From positions 1-5,952 of the forward strand of contig JAEOTW010000185.1 in assembly GCA_016839655.1 (NCBI GenBank): DNA of 5,952 nucleotides, written 5' to 3'. This DNA is from Promethearchaeota archaeon. GTDB lineage: Archaea; Asgardarchaeota; Lokiarchaeia; Sigynarchaeales; SOKP01. Positions within the stretch are counted from its first letter, which is position 1. Each line of letters opens with the position of its first letter. The notes beneath the pieces are model-generated. The model was not told the DNA's origin. It did not search any database and was given only the letters and a program-made list of their open reading frames with translations. Position numbers and translations under genes: made by a program. Positions 5,798-5,952 of this stretch are shown piece after piece.

Positions 5798-5952
5798 TTA
5801 CCACTTAACTTTATATGTGCAGGATAATGATCCTTTCATCCTACATTCTTCTGAATGATGTTTAATAAATGTGATAGAACCATCTTCTCTAAACTTATTC
5901 ATGAATGCTTCTATCAACCCCATATCAAAAGCACAAGGATAAGGTGTATCAA
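5798..5952 (-). CDS. C-terminal end of a gene resembling a V4R-type domain protein (partial)
   Basis: An open frame on the minus strand enters from the window edge and ends at TAA 5798-5800, giving 50 residues. It contains TPYPCAFDMGLIEAFM, then FIKHHSEECRMKGSLSC, and ends TYKVKW. The closing arrangement, H-x-x-E-x-C, a K-G turn, a second Cys seven residues after the first, then an aromatic strand, resembles the end of V4R (4-vinyl reductase-like) and related heme-NO-binding-fold domains, which bind small hydrophobic ligands or metals. Only ten bases separate it from the convergent DUF1295 stop. Everything upstream is outside the window, so function and length are unknown. Confidence is good that it is coding and low to moderate for the family. 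Confidence 0.6.
   Translation of the reverse strand, partial: DTPYPCAFDMGLIEAFMNKFREDGSITFIKHHSEECRMKGSLSCTYKVKW

Overview
This AT-rich window most likely comes from an Asgard archaeon (Promethearchaeota, Lokiarchaeia-like). The inference rests on three things: an Arf-type small GTPase fused to a C-terminal roadblock-like domain, an archaeal-type CO dehydrogenase/acetyl-CoA synthase alpha subunit (CdhA) with the extra N-terminal cysteine domain and two ferredoxin-type clusters, and ribosome-binding sites that fit the archaeal 16S tail. The taxon is inferred; no rRNA or other marker gene is present.

Layout. 112-1320 (+) is a 402-residue GTPase: helix-hairpin-helix module, Arf-like G domain, then a Rag-like C-terminal roadblock fold. 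Convergent to it, 1382-1600 (-) is a 72-residue helical protein with three histidines on one helix face. An intergenic region follows that must hold two divergent promoters. Next is a small STAS/SpoIIAA-like protein (+) whose first ATG is at 1874, but whose ribosome-binding site and fold both point to a non-canonical ATT start at 1808. Convergent to that, 2239-4618 (-) is cdhA. A second divergent promoter region (4619-4884) separates it from an integral-membrane DUF1295/steroid-reductase-like protein at 4885-5787 (+). The window ends in the C-terminal 50 codons of a minus-strand gene resembling the end of a V4R-type domain.

The most striking feature is the state of cdhA. It is split into two frames: a 74-codon 5' part and a 709-codon main part, separated by about 34 bases that carry two stop codons, a +1 frame change and a perfect 7-bp inverted repeat. 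Removing those bases restores the family-typical join just before the first iron-sulfur cysteine. The remaining 2.1 kb is intact with every expected metal ligand. This could be a recent inactivating insertion, an assembly artefact, or an RNA- or translation-level repair such as an mRNA intron or ribosome bypass.

Functionally, only cdhA has a clear pathway role: the carbonyl branch of the Wood-Ljungdahl pathway, a nickel-iron-sulfur enzyme. Its usual partners cdhB, C, D and E are not adjacent. The other genes look like single-gene units in alternating orientation, not an operon.
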